Source of the DNA: Adenophora triphylla var. japonica
Taxonomy: Eukaryota; Streptophyta; Magnoliopsida; Asterales; Campanulaceae
Assembly: GCA_022495995.1 (NCBI GenBank)
Contig: JAFEMH010006931.1
Span: 1 to 64,000 of the forward strand
Length of the DNA stretch: 64,000 bases
Reading direction: 5' to 3'
The translations under genes were made by a program, and so were the position numbers. Below, piece by piece: positions 11,802 to 21,908 of this stretch (position 1 is its first letter; each line of letters begins with the position of its first letter). The notes under the pieces are model-generated. The model saw only the letters and a program-made list of their open reading frames with translations. It ran no database searches and was not told the DNA's origin.

Positions 11802-11819
11802 TGGCGACTTTGCTGTGGA
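11802..11819 (+). other. Primer binding site of B, tRNA-Arg type
   Basis: TGGCGACTTTGCTGTGGA starts one base after the LTR end. It matches the tRNA-Arg complement seen in A apart from a few changes. Confidence 0.75.
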
Positions 11820-13242
11820 CTTAAAATTAAGAGGCTTAAACTTGCGTCAAAATTAAAAGAGAGTTTTTCAAAAAAAATTTGTAAATTCGAATTTTCTGCT
11901 CTCAGATGAAGCATATCTCGTGGCGAGATATCATATCTCGTGCGAGATATGGCTTCGGCAATCTGGTTGTTTTCTGGTTTCTCCCGTTTGTCTCATAGTC
12001 CAAGACGAGAGCCGAACTTGCAAGGGGGATCCCAGAATTCATTATCTGCAGAGTTCCCGCATCTTAAGGACTCCCTTAAGGTGTAGAACTCGAACCTTCG
12101 TTTCATTTAAATAATTGATTATTATTTATGAACTGCGTGCGATTGGGTTTTATTTAATTAAAGTTCGGCCCATTGGGGATTCGGGAGTTGTAAATTAAAT
12201 TATTTCTCTCTCTTTCTCTCTCGTTAAGTGGAACTACGACGGCCTGAGTCTTCCTAGATTGGGAGAAACGTAGGCAACCATTTGGTGCGGCCACTATCTG
12301 TTTTTTCCTTTTAGTTTTCAAAAAAATCTCTATTTTACTCTATCACCTAGATTGACTCTCACACACGCGCACTCATGATATAACTGTCATTGCACTACAT
12401 ACCCTCTATAAACCCGGGACCCACACTAAGGACGGATGACGGTAACCACCTAGTCGCCGGTCTCTCCGAAGTTGGATCATCCCACTCCGCGTATTCAATC
12501 CACCTAGATTGTCATATCGCGGGGAGCCTAGCCTTCCAGCCCTGCATCGCCACATATCATGTAGATTGCCTTTTCTAGGAACACTCCGTGACCGGTCGGT
12601 TTTGACTCGGTAATCTTTCTTGTCTTTGACCAAAATAAAGCTAATGTAAAATTGACTATCGAGAAAGGATTCGAAAAAGTCCCTTCGGAAAAGAAAAAAA
12701 GTCCCTTCGGAAATGTCCCTTCGGAATGACCCTTTCGGAAGTCCCTTTAAAGAAAAAAAAATCCTTTTGGTCAATTTTACGTGGCTTTATTCTACAAAGA
12801 ATGGTTAATTACCGAGTCCCTAGGTTTGGTTTGAATTACGTATACCTGCAAGATTTACCTAGGATGCTAGATAGAAAACGGATCTTTGTCCGTCCGACCA
12901 TGAATTTAGGAAATAAAAAGGAATAAAATCCATCTCTCCGAATGGTTATCTCGTGCGAGATCACCTAGTCTCGCGCGAGATATTATTTGCAGATTTCGTG
13001 TTTGTGATTGATAATCGATGTGCGCTTCCTCCTTGAGTCAAAACTCTGTCTCTAATAAAAATAAAACTTAAAAAAAAAATCACTCCTGAGGTAATTTTAA
13101 CCATCATCCTTTTCTCCATCTAGGATCGTTTGGGGCTAATATTTGAAAAGACGTTTCGTTAGGATATCTCGAGTTCATCTCTAAGGTCGTCAAGCTCCCT
13201 TACCTCTCTTCAACGGTAGCATCTCAATTTCTTTCCAACACG
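11820..13242 (+). other. 5' leader of element B
   Basis: This is a noncoding leader before gag. It holds a dyad pair at 11915-11929 and 11935-11948, a CTACG/CGTAG structured motif at 12231-12279, four CCCTTCGGA-type repeats at about 12677-12745, and another dyad pair at 12948-12961 and 12968-12981, some 260 bases before the gag start. Small open frames here show no domain. Confidence 0.65.
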
Positions 13243-14475
13243 ATGAATTTCGAAGCACTCAAGAAGGAAATTGAGGATCAAAGGATTCGATATGAAGAAA
13301 TGCTACAAGCCCAAGCCGATGAAATGGAGGCCCGATTAGAACTTGAAAGGAGAGTCCAAGCCAGGAAAATGAAAGCCATGGTTGACGAACTCCAAGCCGT
13401 GAAACTACAATTGGCTGAATTAAGCTCAAAGAAGAAGGAGAATGGGACCTCTTCCGATGATGAAGTGTCATACCCTAAGAAAGCTAAGAGGCACCGCAAG
13501 CACAAGAAAAAGGTGTACAAGTCTAGCTCATCATCTTCCTCCTCTGACAATGAGAGTTATGCTTTCAAGAAAGAAAGAAAGATGGAAAGCAAGAACGAAC
13601 CCCTTACCATGGCAATGCTAGAAAAGAAACTTGCATCCCTCGATGTGAGTAAGGGAGCCTCGCTCTCTATTGACTATGACACCCTTCGTCAATCCATGTC
13701 AAAGCTTCCTAGAAAGTACAAGACACCCGACATTGCAAAATTCAATGGTTCTACTTGCCCTAAAGCTCATTTGGAAACCTACTCTTGGGCCATGCTACCT
13801 ATGGGTGTCGATGACAACTTGCTAGTCCAATGCTTCCCTCAAACCCTTGATGGTGCCGCTAGAGATTGGTACATGACTCTTCCACTCTCCACAAGGCTTG
13901 ATTGGCCACTCGCCAGTCGTGCCTTCCAAGAACAATTTGAGGACAACACTACCTACCGCACTACTAGGAGAGACCTTGAGCAAACTAAGCAACAACAAAA
14001 TGAGTCATTCGCCGATTTTGTTAAAAGATGGAGGACCAAACTGACTGAAATCGTTGATAGGCCAAGCCTAGACGAACAAATTCATATCCTACTTCAATGT
14101 CTCCGCGAAGAGTACCAAGAGAAGCTTGCCGGCAATTACTTCCCTAGTTTCCTCGAACTCCATAAATCGGGCCTTAGAATTGATGAATTGATCCGTCTTA
14201 GAAAGAATTCAGAAAAGGAGAATTGTCCAACAAAGGGGAACACCGGTCGTACCTATCATGATTTTGGTGGGGCTACTCTTAAGGAAATGTTCGATGATCT
14301 AGTAGGCCAAGGAAAATTGAAGCCAATGGAAGACTATCATCCTAAGAAAATGAGAGAATATTGGGACCACGACAAATTTTGCGATTACCATCAGTTTAGT
14401 GGTCATGACACCAACAATTGCTACAATTTGAGGGATGCCATCCAAGACTTGTATGAAGCCAGCAAGATAAACTGA
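13243..14475 (+). CDS. gag: Gag protein of element B, intact
   Basis: A 410-codon open frame starting MNFEALKKEIEDQRIRYEEM. Residues 1-65 are charged and heptad-like, probably a coiled coil. Residues 75-105 are basic and then serine-rich (KRHRKHKKKVYKSSSSSSSS), possibly a nuclear signal. Residues 165-330 form the Retrotrans_gag core, with FNGSTCPKAHLETYSWAM and DGAARDWYMTLP. Near residue 385 a zinc-knuckle-like block, C-X2-H-X4-H-X4-C, ends the protein. No protease follows; the frame stops soon after the knuckle. The protein should assemble particles and bind element RNA. Its intact frame in an element without pol suggests recent selection or very recent insertion. Confidence 0.9.
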   Translation: MNFEALKKEIEDQRIRYEEMLQAQADEMEARLELERRVQARKMKAMVDELQAVKLQLAELSSKKKENGTSSDDEVSYPKKAKRHRKHKKKVYKSSSSSSSSDNESYAFKKERKMESKNEPLTMAMLEKKLASLDVSKGASLSIDYDTLRQSMSKLPRKYKTPDIAKFNGSTCPKAHLETYSWAMLPMGVDDNLLVQCFPQTLDGAARDWYMTLPLSTRLDWPLASRAFQEQFEDNTTYRTTRRDLEQTKQQQNESFADFVKRWRTKLTEIVDRPSLDEQIHILLQCLREEYQEKLAGNYFPSFLELHKSGLRIDELIRLRKNSEKENCPTKGNTGRTYHDFGGATLKEMFDDLVGQGKLKPMEDYHPKKMREYWDHDKFCDYHQFSGHDTNNCYNLRDAIQDLYEASKIN

Positions 14476-16439
14476 AGCATCACCACCTTGGGGCTCCGAT
14501 TGTCCTCTCCCTTTTTCCTTTGGAAAAAAAGAAAAAAAAGAAAAAAAATGTAGATTAGGTCAACTTTCTAGTATGTTCTCGAAGAGTCATTCTGTCATTC
14601 TAGTCCATCTCTATCCTCTCTAGTTTGTGTCAAGTAAACTATCGAGTCTGTTTCAAATTTCCTTATCAATAAAAGTTATCTCTTTATCCTAAACACTTTC
14701 CCAAGAGTTGTTTTTCTTTATGAGTATCATTTAATCCCTGCTGAATAGTGGATCTTGATTCCTTAAATCGTCACGAAAAATAGAAACTTCTAAACAAGTT
14801 TCAAATGAAAACTATCATTAGAAGGCTTAAGGCTAAACATTACTCCTGTTGAAAGTCGAAGGTCAACAAGCGAAGGAAGCTAAAGACGCTGCCATCAACA
14901 TTTATCCCAAGAGAGTGGGGCTACTCAATTCAAGGCTTTGAGAGTACAAAAAAAAAAAAAAAAAAGAGCTCGCTAGGTCGAAACTCCTCAAATCGTCCTA
15001 GGCAAAATTAGAGCATCAAAAAAAAAAAAAAAAAACCCTCAAGCCTTCATTGCCCCACAACAAGGATGAAATTTCAACAAAGGCAAGAACGACTCTCCCA
15101 CAGAGAAAATGAATCAAGTAATACCTACGAAGAAAAGAGGATTTCTCAACATCCTCTTACCATGAAGCCTGAATAGGAACGCAAATGAAGAAGACTTTCA
15201 ACATCAATCCATAAAGAAAAATGTTTAGCCTTAAGTCGTACTAATGATTGGCTTTCTTTTCAAACTCGTTAAGAAATTTCTAGATGATGCAAGGTCCATT
15301 AAAAGTAGAACAACTTTTCTTGACCTTTGAGCCATGTAACGTTCTTTGTTGAGTCTAGGGGCTTCCTCTTAGCCATTCTCATACACACTCTTGAAATTCA
15401 AGCATCAAAACTGGGGCTTCCTAACCTTTCCTCCCCTAGTCGATCCCTACTTAAACTCTCAAGAGCAATCAAATCTGCATTAGGGGCTTTCCTCTTCGCT
15501 TCTCACTATCATCATTAGAGAATACACTCCCTCATAAAAGAGTCAATGCTTGGATAACCTTCCAAAAATAGAGTCCGTCTCTCCTCAACTAAACTTGAGA
15601 TCTCATCTTTCTCCTTAATGAGATTCTTCCAACTGAGTTCTCTTCGAGTTCACATACTTTTCAAAAAAACAAATGGCTCGCTAGGTTGAAAACTCGTAAA
15701 GAGCGGCCTAGGCAAAAATTAGAGCACAAAAAACAAAAGACGTAAAAGAGATGCCCGCTAGATTGAAAACCCGAAAGGGCGATCTAGGCAAAAACCAGGG
15801 TGCGTCACTAAAGAAAAAAAAGTTCAAAGGGAAAAAGGAGGGGATCCTTCTTCAATTCACACAGCCTCACAATCCTATTCACGAAGTCATACAAGAAGTC
15901 TTGGGGCTTAATGTCAAGAGAAGCCTTGAAAAATACGCGCTTTGGATTAGGAAGCATAAGTCCTACATAGCGAAGGCCATTGGAGTGGTTTGAACCTTGT
16001 TCAGTCAATGATCATCACACGAGAAACTTAGGGGTTTGACGATGAAAAAGTCCTGTGACAACGAAGAATTCTTAAAGTATCCTGAACCTTAGTGTTGAAC
16101 TTGGGTTATCTCAACGGAATCATATTAGACGATTGTCTCATTCGATCATTAGATGGACCTCACGAGTTGGTCTTCTGAACCAAAATCTAAATCACACAAA
16201 CAATTTTCAATCTCACATAATAGAACTCATTCTCCCCGCTGATTCTTGGATTCGAGTGCACATTGATCGTCTTGAACAAACAAATGCTTAAGTGAATATA
16301 TGTTGTTATGCAAATGCTTTCACTAACCCTCTTGCAGGAATTAAAGCACGTCAAGTGCTTACTTTTAGATCAAACATGTTGAGTGTTTGGATTTCGCCTA
16401 CCATATACCTTTCTATGCATCCAATTAAGTGCGTCGAGC
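14476..16439 (+). other. 3' noncoding region of B with three structured motifs
   Basis: No gene is seen. A-rich runs occur at 14525-14548, 14950-14965 and 15018-15034. Three copies of a stem motif (14973-15001, 15681-15711, 15758-15787) start CTAGG or CTAGAT, end CCTAG or ATCTAG, and are followed by GCAAAA. The third contains CCC-GAAA-GGG, a GNRA-type tetraloop hairpin. The open frame 15751-15993 has no domain I recognise. Confidence 0.65.
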
Positions 16440-16765
16440 ATCTCTTAAAGCGTCAAGCATCCATTGCGTCAAGCAACCATTGCGTCAAGCAATCATCGCG
16501 TCAAGCAATCATTGCGTCAAGCAACCATCGCGTCAAGCAACCATTGCGTCAAGCAACCATTGCGTCAAGCAACCATTGCGTCAAGCAACCATTGCGTCAA
16601 GCAATCATCGCGTCAAGCAACCATTGCGTCAAGCAACCATTGCGTCAAGCAACCATTGCGTCAAGCAACCATTGCGTCAAGCAATCATCGCGTCAAGCAA
16701 CCATCGCGTCAAGCAAACGTTGCGTCAAGCAATCATCGCGTCAAGCATCCATCACGTCAAGTGCC
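16440..16765 (+). repeat. 16-bp tandem array in B
   Basis: About 20 copies of a 16-bp unit, consensus TCAAGCAACCATTGCG with T/C changes. Sixteen is not a multiple of three, yet all three forward frames stay open because the unit lacks stops, giving 16-residue protein repeats that are very unlikely to be real products. Confidence 0.95.
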
Positions 16766-16789
16766 ATGCGTCAAGCATATTCCAACAAA

Positions 16790-17225
16790 AAGCCCGATTC
16801 AACGCCCAGACAGGTGGATCGTCAACAAGTAGGTGTGTCAAACATCTAAGATGCGTCAAGCATCTAGGGTCAGTATGTCAAATACTTACCTTACCAAAAA
16901 GCCCGATTCAACACCCAGACAGGTGGATCGTCAACAATTAGGTGTGTCAAACATCTAAGATGCGTCAAGCATCTAGGGTCGGTATGTCAAATACTTACCT
17001 TACCAAGAGCCCGATTCAACGCCCAGACAGGTGGATCGTCAACAATTAGGTGTGTCAAACATCTAAGATGCGTCAAGCATCTAGGGTAGTATGTCGAGTA
17101 CTCACCTCAACAAAAGCTCGGTCCCGAATCGCCAGGATCGTCACCCCAACAAAAGCTCGATCCCGAATCACCAGGATCGTCACCTCAACAAAAGCTCGGT
17201 TCCGAATATCCTGGATCGTCACCTC
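16790..17225 (+). repeat. 108-bp and 39-bp tandem repeats in B
   Basis: Three units of about 108 bp begin AGCCCGATTCAAC at 16791, 16900 and 17008 and contain GGTGGATCGTCAAC. They are followed by three 39-bp units starting CAAAAGCTCG at 17111, 17150 and 17189. Both arrays share the element GGATCGTCA, so the second may derive from the first. Confidence 0.85.
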
Positions 17226-17462
17226 ACTTCAGAAAACCCAACAGAATGCAAAGGACCGGACAGGTAAATCTTTGTTTTCTAACATCTTTCCCCGCAGGTT
17301 CGGAGCCCAAACAGGCGAATCTTCAGACAAACAGGTATATTCAGAATTGGGTCATGATTTGATTCCTCAGTATGGATTTGCCTTTTCAAAAATAAAATCT
17401 CCTCGATTTTCAAAAAAATGATTTTCAAAATATCTAAAGCAACCTTTTCGTGTTTTGGAGTC

Positions 17463-17508
17463 GAACTACGTTTTGGTCTGATTCTCCGATAGAGATACGT
17501 AGGCAGCC
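17463..17508 (+). other. Structured motif with CTACG/CGTAG stem, 3' copy in B
   Basis: GAACTACG, an inner hairpin TCTC-CGATA-GAGA, then TACGTAGGCAGCC. It lies about 90 bp upstream of the polypurine tract, a position similar to that of the A2 copy at 61727-61770. Confidence 0.6.
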
Positions 17509-17582
17509 GTGCGGCACGACCATCCCAGCGTTCAGAATGATGTCTTTTCTATCGACGACACTTCTTCTTTCATAAGACCTGT

Positions 17583-17595
17583 CGCCGAGGGGCTC
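17583..17595 (+). other. Polypurine tract of B
   Basis: CGCCGAGGGGCTC directly precedes the 3' LTR start. The same GCCGAGGGGCT string precedes the A2 LTR on the minus strand (61634-61619), which ties the two families together. Confidence 0.75.
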
Positions 17596-18648
17596 TGTAG
17601 ACACCCCATTCTGAACTCATAACTACATGATTACACTACTCTTCATCTCTCTTTTATGTTTTGATGAAAGCATATCAGTTTCGTCATGTTTCGTTAAGTT
17701 TCTAACTAACCTCGTTAGTTTTGAACCTAACTGACTAACGGAACAACTGAAGAGGACAAAATAGTCATCAGACTAGTTATCTCACACGAGATATCATATC
17801 TCGCGCGAGATATCCCCTCGACAGGATGTGCAGAAATCACTCTCCTTCTCCGTTTCAAACTCTCTTTTTGGATAAAACCTTATCAATTCGGGTATCCAAT
17901 CAGAACTGAGTTCTGGAACCTTCCTAGGGGATTTTACCTCTCCACCTTCACCTCTCCAACCTCCTATAAATACTGGATGACTTTCAGTGTTTCAGGGGTC
18001 GACAATTCTGATCCTTGATCAAGAACACACACAATTTGTTGGTTTCTTTCCACGAAAGACTGCTTCAAATCACTCACAAAACAACTCCCAAAGTTTGTTC
18101 ATCAACCTTGTTGATTAGCAAACATCGAAGCCCGAATCAAAGGACCAAGGCGAAGCTCCATCCGCATCAAGATCCAAGTCAAGGATCGAGGCGAAGCTCT
18201 GTCCGTATCAAGTTTCAACTCTAAACTTGAGTCGAAACTCTGTCCGAATCTCTCCTCAAAAGGTAATCATCCTTTAACTTTCGTTTCTCTTCTCAACCCC
18301 TCTATTGATTTTAGAGTAGTGTAATCCCATCAAAAGGATTAGCCTAGAGTCCCTTCAGTCAATGGAGGCGATCTCGAAGCATACAATCCGACATTCCTAA
18401 TCAAGAAATTGATTAGGGTATATTTGTTCTTCTTTAATTATTTTATTAAAAAGATTGAAAATCTCTCTTTTCTTTAGCAAGACCGATCTCCGGATTGGGT
18501 GAAATAGATGCTCCTTGACCTACCCATTTCATAACCTAAGCCCCGAACCCAAATCTCTTTCAAAATGGTTTTCCTATTTTCTCCAATCGAATAATATAGG
18601 TGGCGACTCGAAAGATGAAAAAATTCTCTTTTTCCTCACAACGCTACA
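17596..18648 (+). repeat. 3' LTR of element B
   Basis: TGTAGACACCCC to CAACGCTACA, 1053 bp, followed by the duplication GTGGG at 18649-18653. It carries dyads at 17779-17811 and a TATA box at 17965-17972. Confidence 0.93.
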
Positions 18649-21105
18649 GTGGGGTATACTGTTATACAAAAATGCCATTCAAACTAAAGAATGCTGGGGC
18701 GATCTACCAAAGTATGGTTAATAAAGTATATGCTAGTCAAATTGGCTGAAACATGGAGGCCTACATTGATATAGTTATCAAAACCAATTTAGGACGTTAT
18801 GTAGCTAACCTAGGGAAACATTCGCCAATTAGCGAGCAAACGACATAAAGTTAAATCCTAGCAAATGCGTGTTTGGAGTAGCAGCAGGAAAGTTCCTGGG
18901 TTCATGATATCGCAGCGAGGAATTGAGGCCAATCCGGAGAAAATTAAGGTGTTGATCGAAATTCAAGAGCCCTCTTGCATCAAAGAAGTTCAACATTTAT
19001 ATGGCCGAATAATTGCTCTGGGGCGGTTCAGAGGGAAGTCGGCCGAGAAGTCTCCCGTTATTTAAAACATTAAGGGGGATCAAAGCCTTCGAGTAAATGA
19101 CTGAATGTTCAACGTCTTTTCAACACTGAAGATCTATCTCACCTCCCCCACTTCTGACCAGCCTAATTAATGGAGAAGGCTTATATGTATACCTTTCTAC
19201 AAGTGACCACGCAGTGGCGGCCGTATTAGTCAGGGAGGAGAGTAAGACTCAAAATTCGGTCTACTATGTGAGCAAGACTCTTTCAGATGTAGAAGGACAG
19301 TACTTCATTGATGAGAAAATAATATATGCTTTAGTCGTCGCCGCGAGAAATTTGAGAACCTACTTCTTCGCATACCCATAATTGTGCTCACCAATGCACC
19401 TTTAAAGAAAATCTTACACAAGCCGGAAAGCTCGAGTCGATTGCTCAATTGGGCAATCGAGTTGATGGAATTCGATATCGAGTATCGACCTTGAAAAGCA
19501 GTTCAATGCCTTTAGTGGATTTCCAAGTCGAGATGTCATTCACCAAGAGTGATGACCCAGAAATCCCTAAGCAAAAAGTCTCCAAAGGGAAGCAACCAAC
19601 AGAACGACAAGAGGTTAGTCTGCTTGTTCACTGTTGGAAGGTGTACTCGAATGGTTCATCGACCAAGAAAGTCAGCGGGGCCGGAATAGTGCTGATCGAG
19701 CCCGAGAGCGAAAGGGTGTTCGAGGAAGCTCTGAGATTCAAATTCCAGGCTTCTAACAACCAAGCGGAATATGAGGCTCTAATTGCGACTGTCGAGTTTG
19801 CTAAATGCTTTGGTGCGACCAAGGTGGTAGCTTATTAAGAATCTCTGTTGGTCTTCCATCAAGTTAAAGGAGAATTTGAAGTCATGAATCCGACCCTAGT
19901 CAAATATTGCGACCTAGTCCGGTAGTTGATCCAGGACTTAGAATTTTGGAAATTTCAGAGGTTAGGTCGTGAAGATAATGAGCTAGTCGACCTACTCTAG
20001 AAACTGGCTACGTCAGATGAAGAACACAATAACCCCTATCTTACTTTGAGCAGCAAGCTTACGAGCGGGTTCAAATCATGTGTTTCGAAAATATTACCAA
20101 ATATTGGATTGATGAAATCAAGGGCTACATCGAAAGAGGCGAGCTACCTGGAGATGAGCAAAAAGCTCAATTGATAAAGAAGAAATACTCACGATTTATC
20201 ATTCACGGCCACTCCTAAGGTGCGTCAACCCTCAAGAGGTGCCAAACTTATTGTTCGAAGTCCACAATGGCATATGTGGTTGAAACTCAGGGGATAAAAC
20301 TTTGGCCGATAATATCATCACTTTGGGTTATTACTGGCAACATGTGAGAGAAGACGTTCGTGAGTATGTTCAAAAGTGTGACATATGCTAGAGATATGCC
20401 GATCTGCCAAAGCTGTCGACCACAGAACAAACTCATGTGATCACCAGTTGGCCTTTCGACATGTGGGGGTAGATTTGTTCAGACCCTTCCCACCCGACCG
20501 TGGTAATTGCAAGTATGTAATTTTGGTAGTCGACTACTTCACCAAATGGATCGAAGCAATACCATTGACAAAATTTAATGAGGAAAATGCCATCAAATTC
20601 ATTCACGACTTCATTTGGTGACGTTTCAAGGTCCCACTTACTCTTTGGGTAGTCCGCACAACCACCCGGGAGCTGACAGGGGAAACCCCATTTGCCTTCA
20701 CTTATAAATTAGAGACTATGGTACGGCCGAGTTACAAATCCCAGCAGCTAGGGTTGCTGTATTCGATCAAACTCAGAATGACTCGAATGGATTGATTGAT
20801 CTCGACCTACTCGACGAAAAACGACTGACTGACCAACTCAAAATTGTCAATTACAAACAAAAAACTAAGGGATATATCACAAAAAGAGGTTCAAGAGAAG
20901 GTATTTTCAAATTGGCGATTATGTCCTTAGAAAAATTGAAGTGACGGGACGAAAGGCCGAGCAAAACAAATTGTCGCCTAACTGGGAAGGCCCCTACAAC
21001 GTTACCAAAATATTCAAGGAGGGGACATACATGATCGGCAACCCTGGAGGAAGTGAGTTGAAACATCCTTGGCATGCTAGCCACATGACAAAATATTACT
21101 TTTAA
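18649..21105 (+). pseudogene. pol: Element C pol: rest of RT, RNase H, integrase
   Basis: The reading resumes exactly where B broke it, with KMPFKLKNAGATYQSMVNKV, the RT segment after the palm. Many stops follow. At 19449-19838 an RNase H of the Tat type is readable (YSNGSSTKKVSGAGIVL, FQASNNQAEYEALIA); the usual first catalytic Asp in the VDGSS-type motif is Asn here. A second RNase-H-like stretch follows near 19940-20010. The integrase is seen at 20385-20621 (HVGVDLFRPFPPDRGNCKYV, DYFTKWIEAIPL), then a deletion seems to remove the middle of the catalytic core before a C-terminal part at 20850-21100 ending LACPHDK-like. It is clearly dead. Confidence 0.85.
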
Positions 21106-21908
21106 ATTTTCCCCGTATCTATGTAAGAGTCAAGCAATTTCCATTGAAATAATTACGATTTCAAGGAAAAGGAGTTTCTCTTAAAGTTTTATCATATTAC
21201 TTTCTTGTACCAAACGACTAAAAAGTTAGTAAGGGTGGACTTTACGACTTTAAATATAAAGTTATATCTAATCCGAGTGACAGGTCAATTATGGATATCA
21301 AGTCAATACAAATCTGACTCATAGTCGATCTCGTTCTTTAAACAGATCCGATTCATAGTCGTTCTCGTTCTCTAAACAACTCCGAATTTTAGTCGATCTC
21401 GTTCTCTAAACAGATCTGACTCTTAGTCGATCTCGTTCTTTAAACATATCTAACTCTTAGTCGATCTTGTTATTCAAACAAGTCCGACTCTTAGTAGATC
21501 TCTTTCTCTAAAAAAATCTGACTCTTAGTCGATCTCGTTCTCTAAACAGTTTCGACTCTTAGTCGATCTCTTTCTTTAAACAGATTCGACAAAAATCTTA
21601 GTCAATCTCATTCACTGAGACATATCTGGATAAAAGTTTAGTCGATCTCATTCTCTAAACGTACCCAACTCTTAGCCAATCTCATTTCTCAAACAAGACC
21701 GAGAATAAAACTAAGATAACTTCGTCTTAAAAGTTTGGGTAAATTCAATAAGCGTTCAAAGGATAATCTCCCAGAACAGGCCAAGAATACACCATTACAA
21801 AAATTACAAAGCAAAGCGCCTCCCAAATCGGGCCAAGACATGACAATAAAATAAACTAAAATTGTTTGGAAACTTGTTCATTACAACTGAAAAGCAAACA
21901 AATTAACA
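21106..21908 (+). repeat. 34-bp tandem satellite between pol and antisense ORF of C
   Basis: From about 21290 to 21715 there are roughly a dozen units with a 34-bp period (checked at 21421, 21455, 21489 and 21523). The core is CTCTTAGTCGATCTCGTTCT followed by a TAAAC tail. Units at the right end are degraded. The flanks 21106-21289 and 21716-21908 are noncoding AT-rich sequence with no feature I recognise. Confidence 0.9.

Larger units (their letters stand above)
10738..18648 (+). mobile_element. Element B: recent gag-only LTR retrotransposon (TR-GAG type)
   Basis: B is complete: 5' LTR 10738-11800, tRNA-Arg type primer site, 1.4-kb leader, intact 410-codon gag, 3.1-kb noncoding tail with three tandem repeats, polypurine tract and 3' LTR 17596-18648. 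The duplication GTGGG at 10733-10737 and 18649-18653 frames it. The LTRs differ at only a few positions, so insertion was recent. Pol is absent without a visible scar, so replication would need enzymes in trans, presumably from a Tat-type relative. Confidence 0.92.

Noticed and set aside
12677..12745. UUCG tetraloop series in the leader of B
   Set aside because: CCCTTCGGA repeats suggest UUCG loops, but the stems pair for only one or two bases beyond the closing C-G.
16440..16765. CRISPR-like array
   Set aside because: Units are contiguous with no unique spacers, and the setting is a plant retroelement.
16292..16941. Long serine/glutamine-rich ORFs in B
   Set aside because: All three forward frames of the 16-bp satellite are open, so the frames are by-products.
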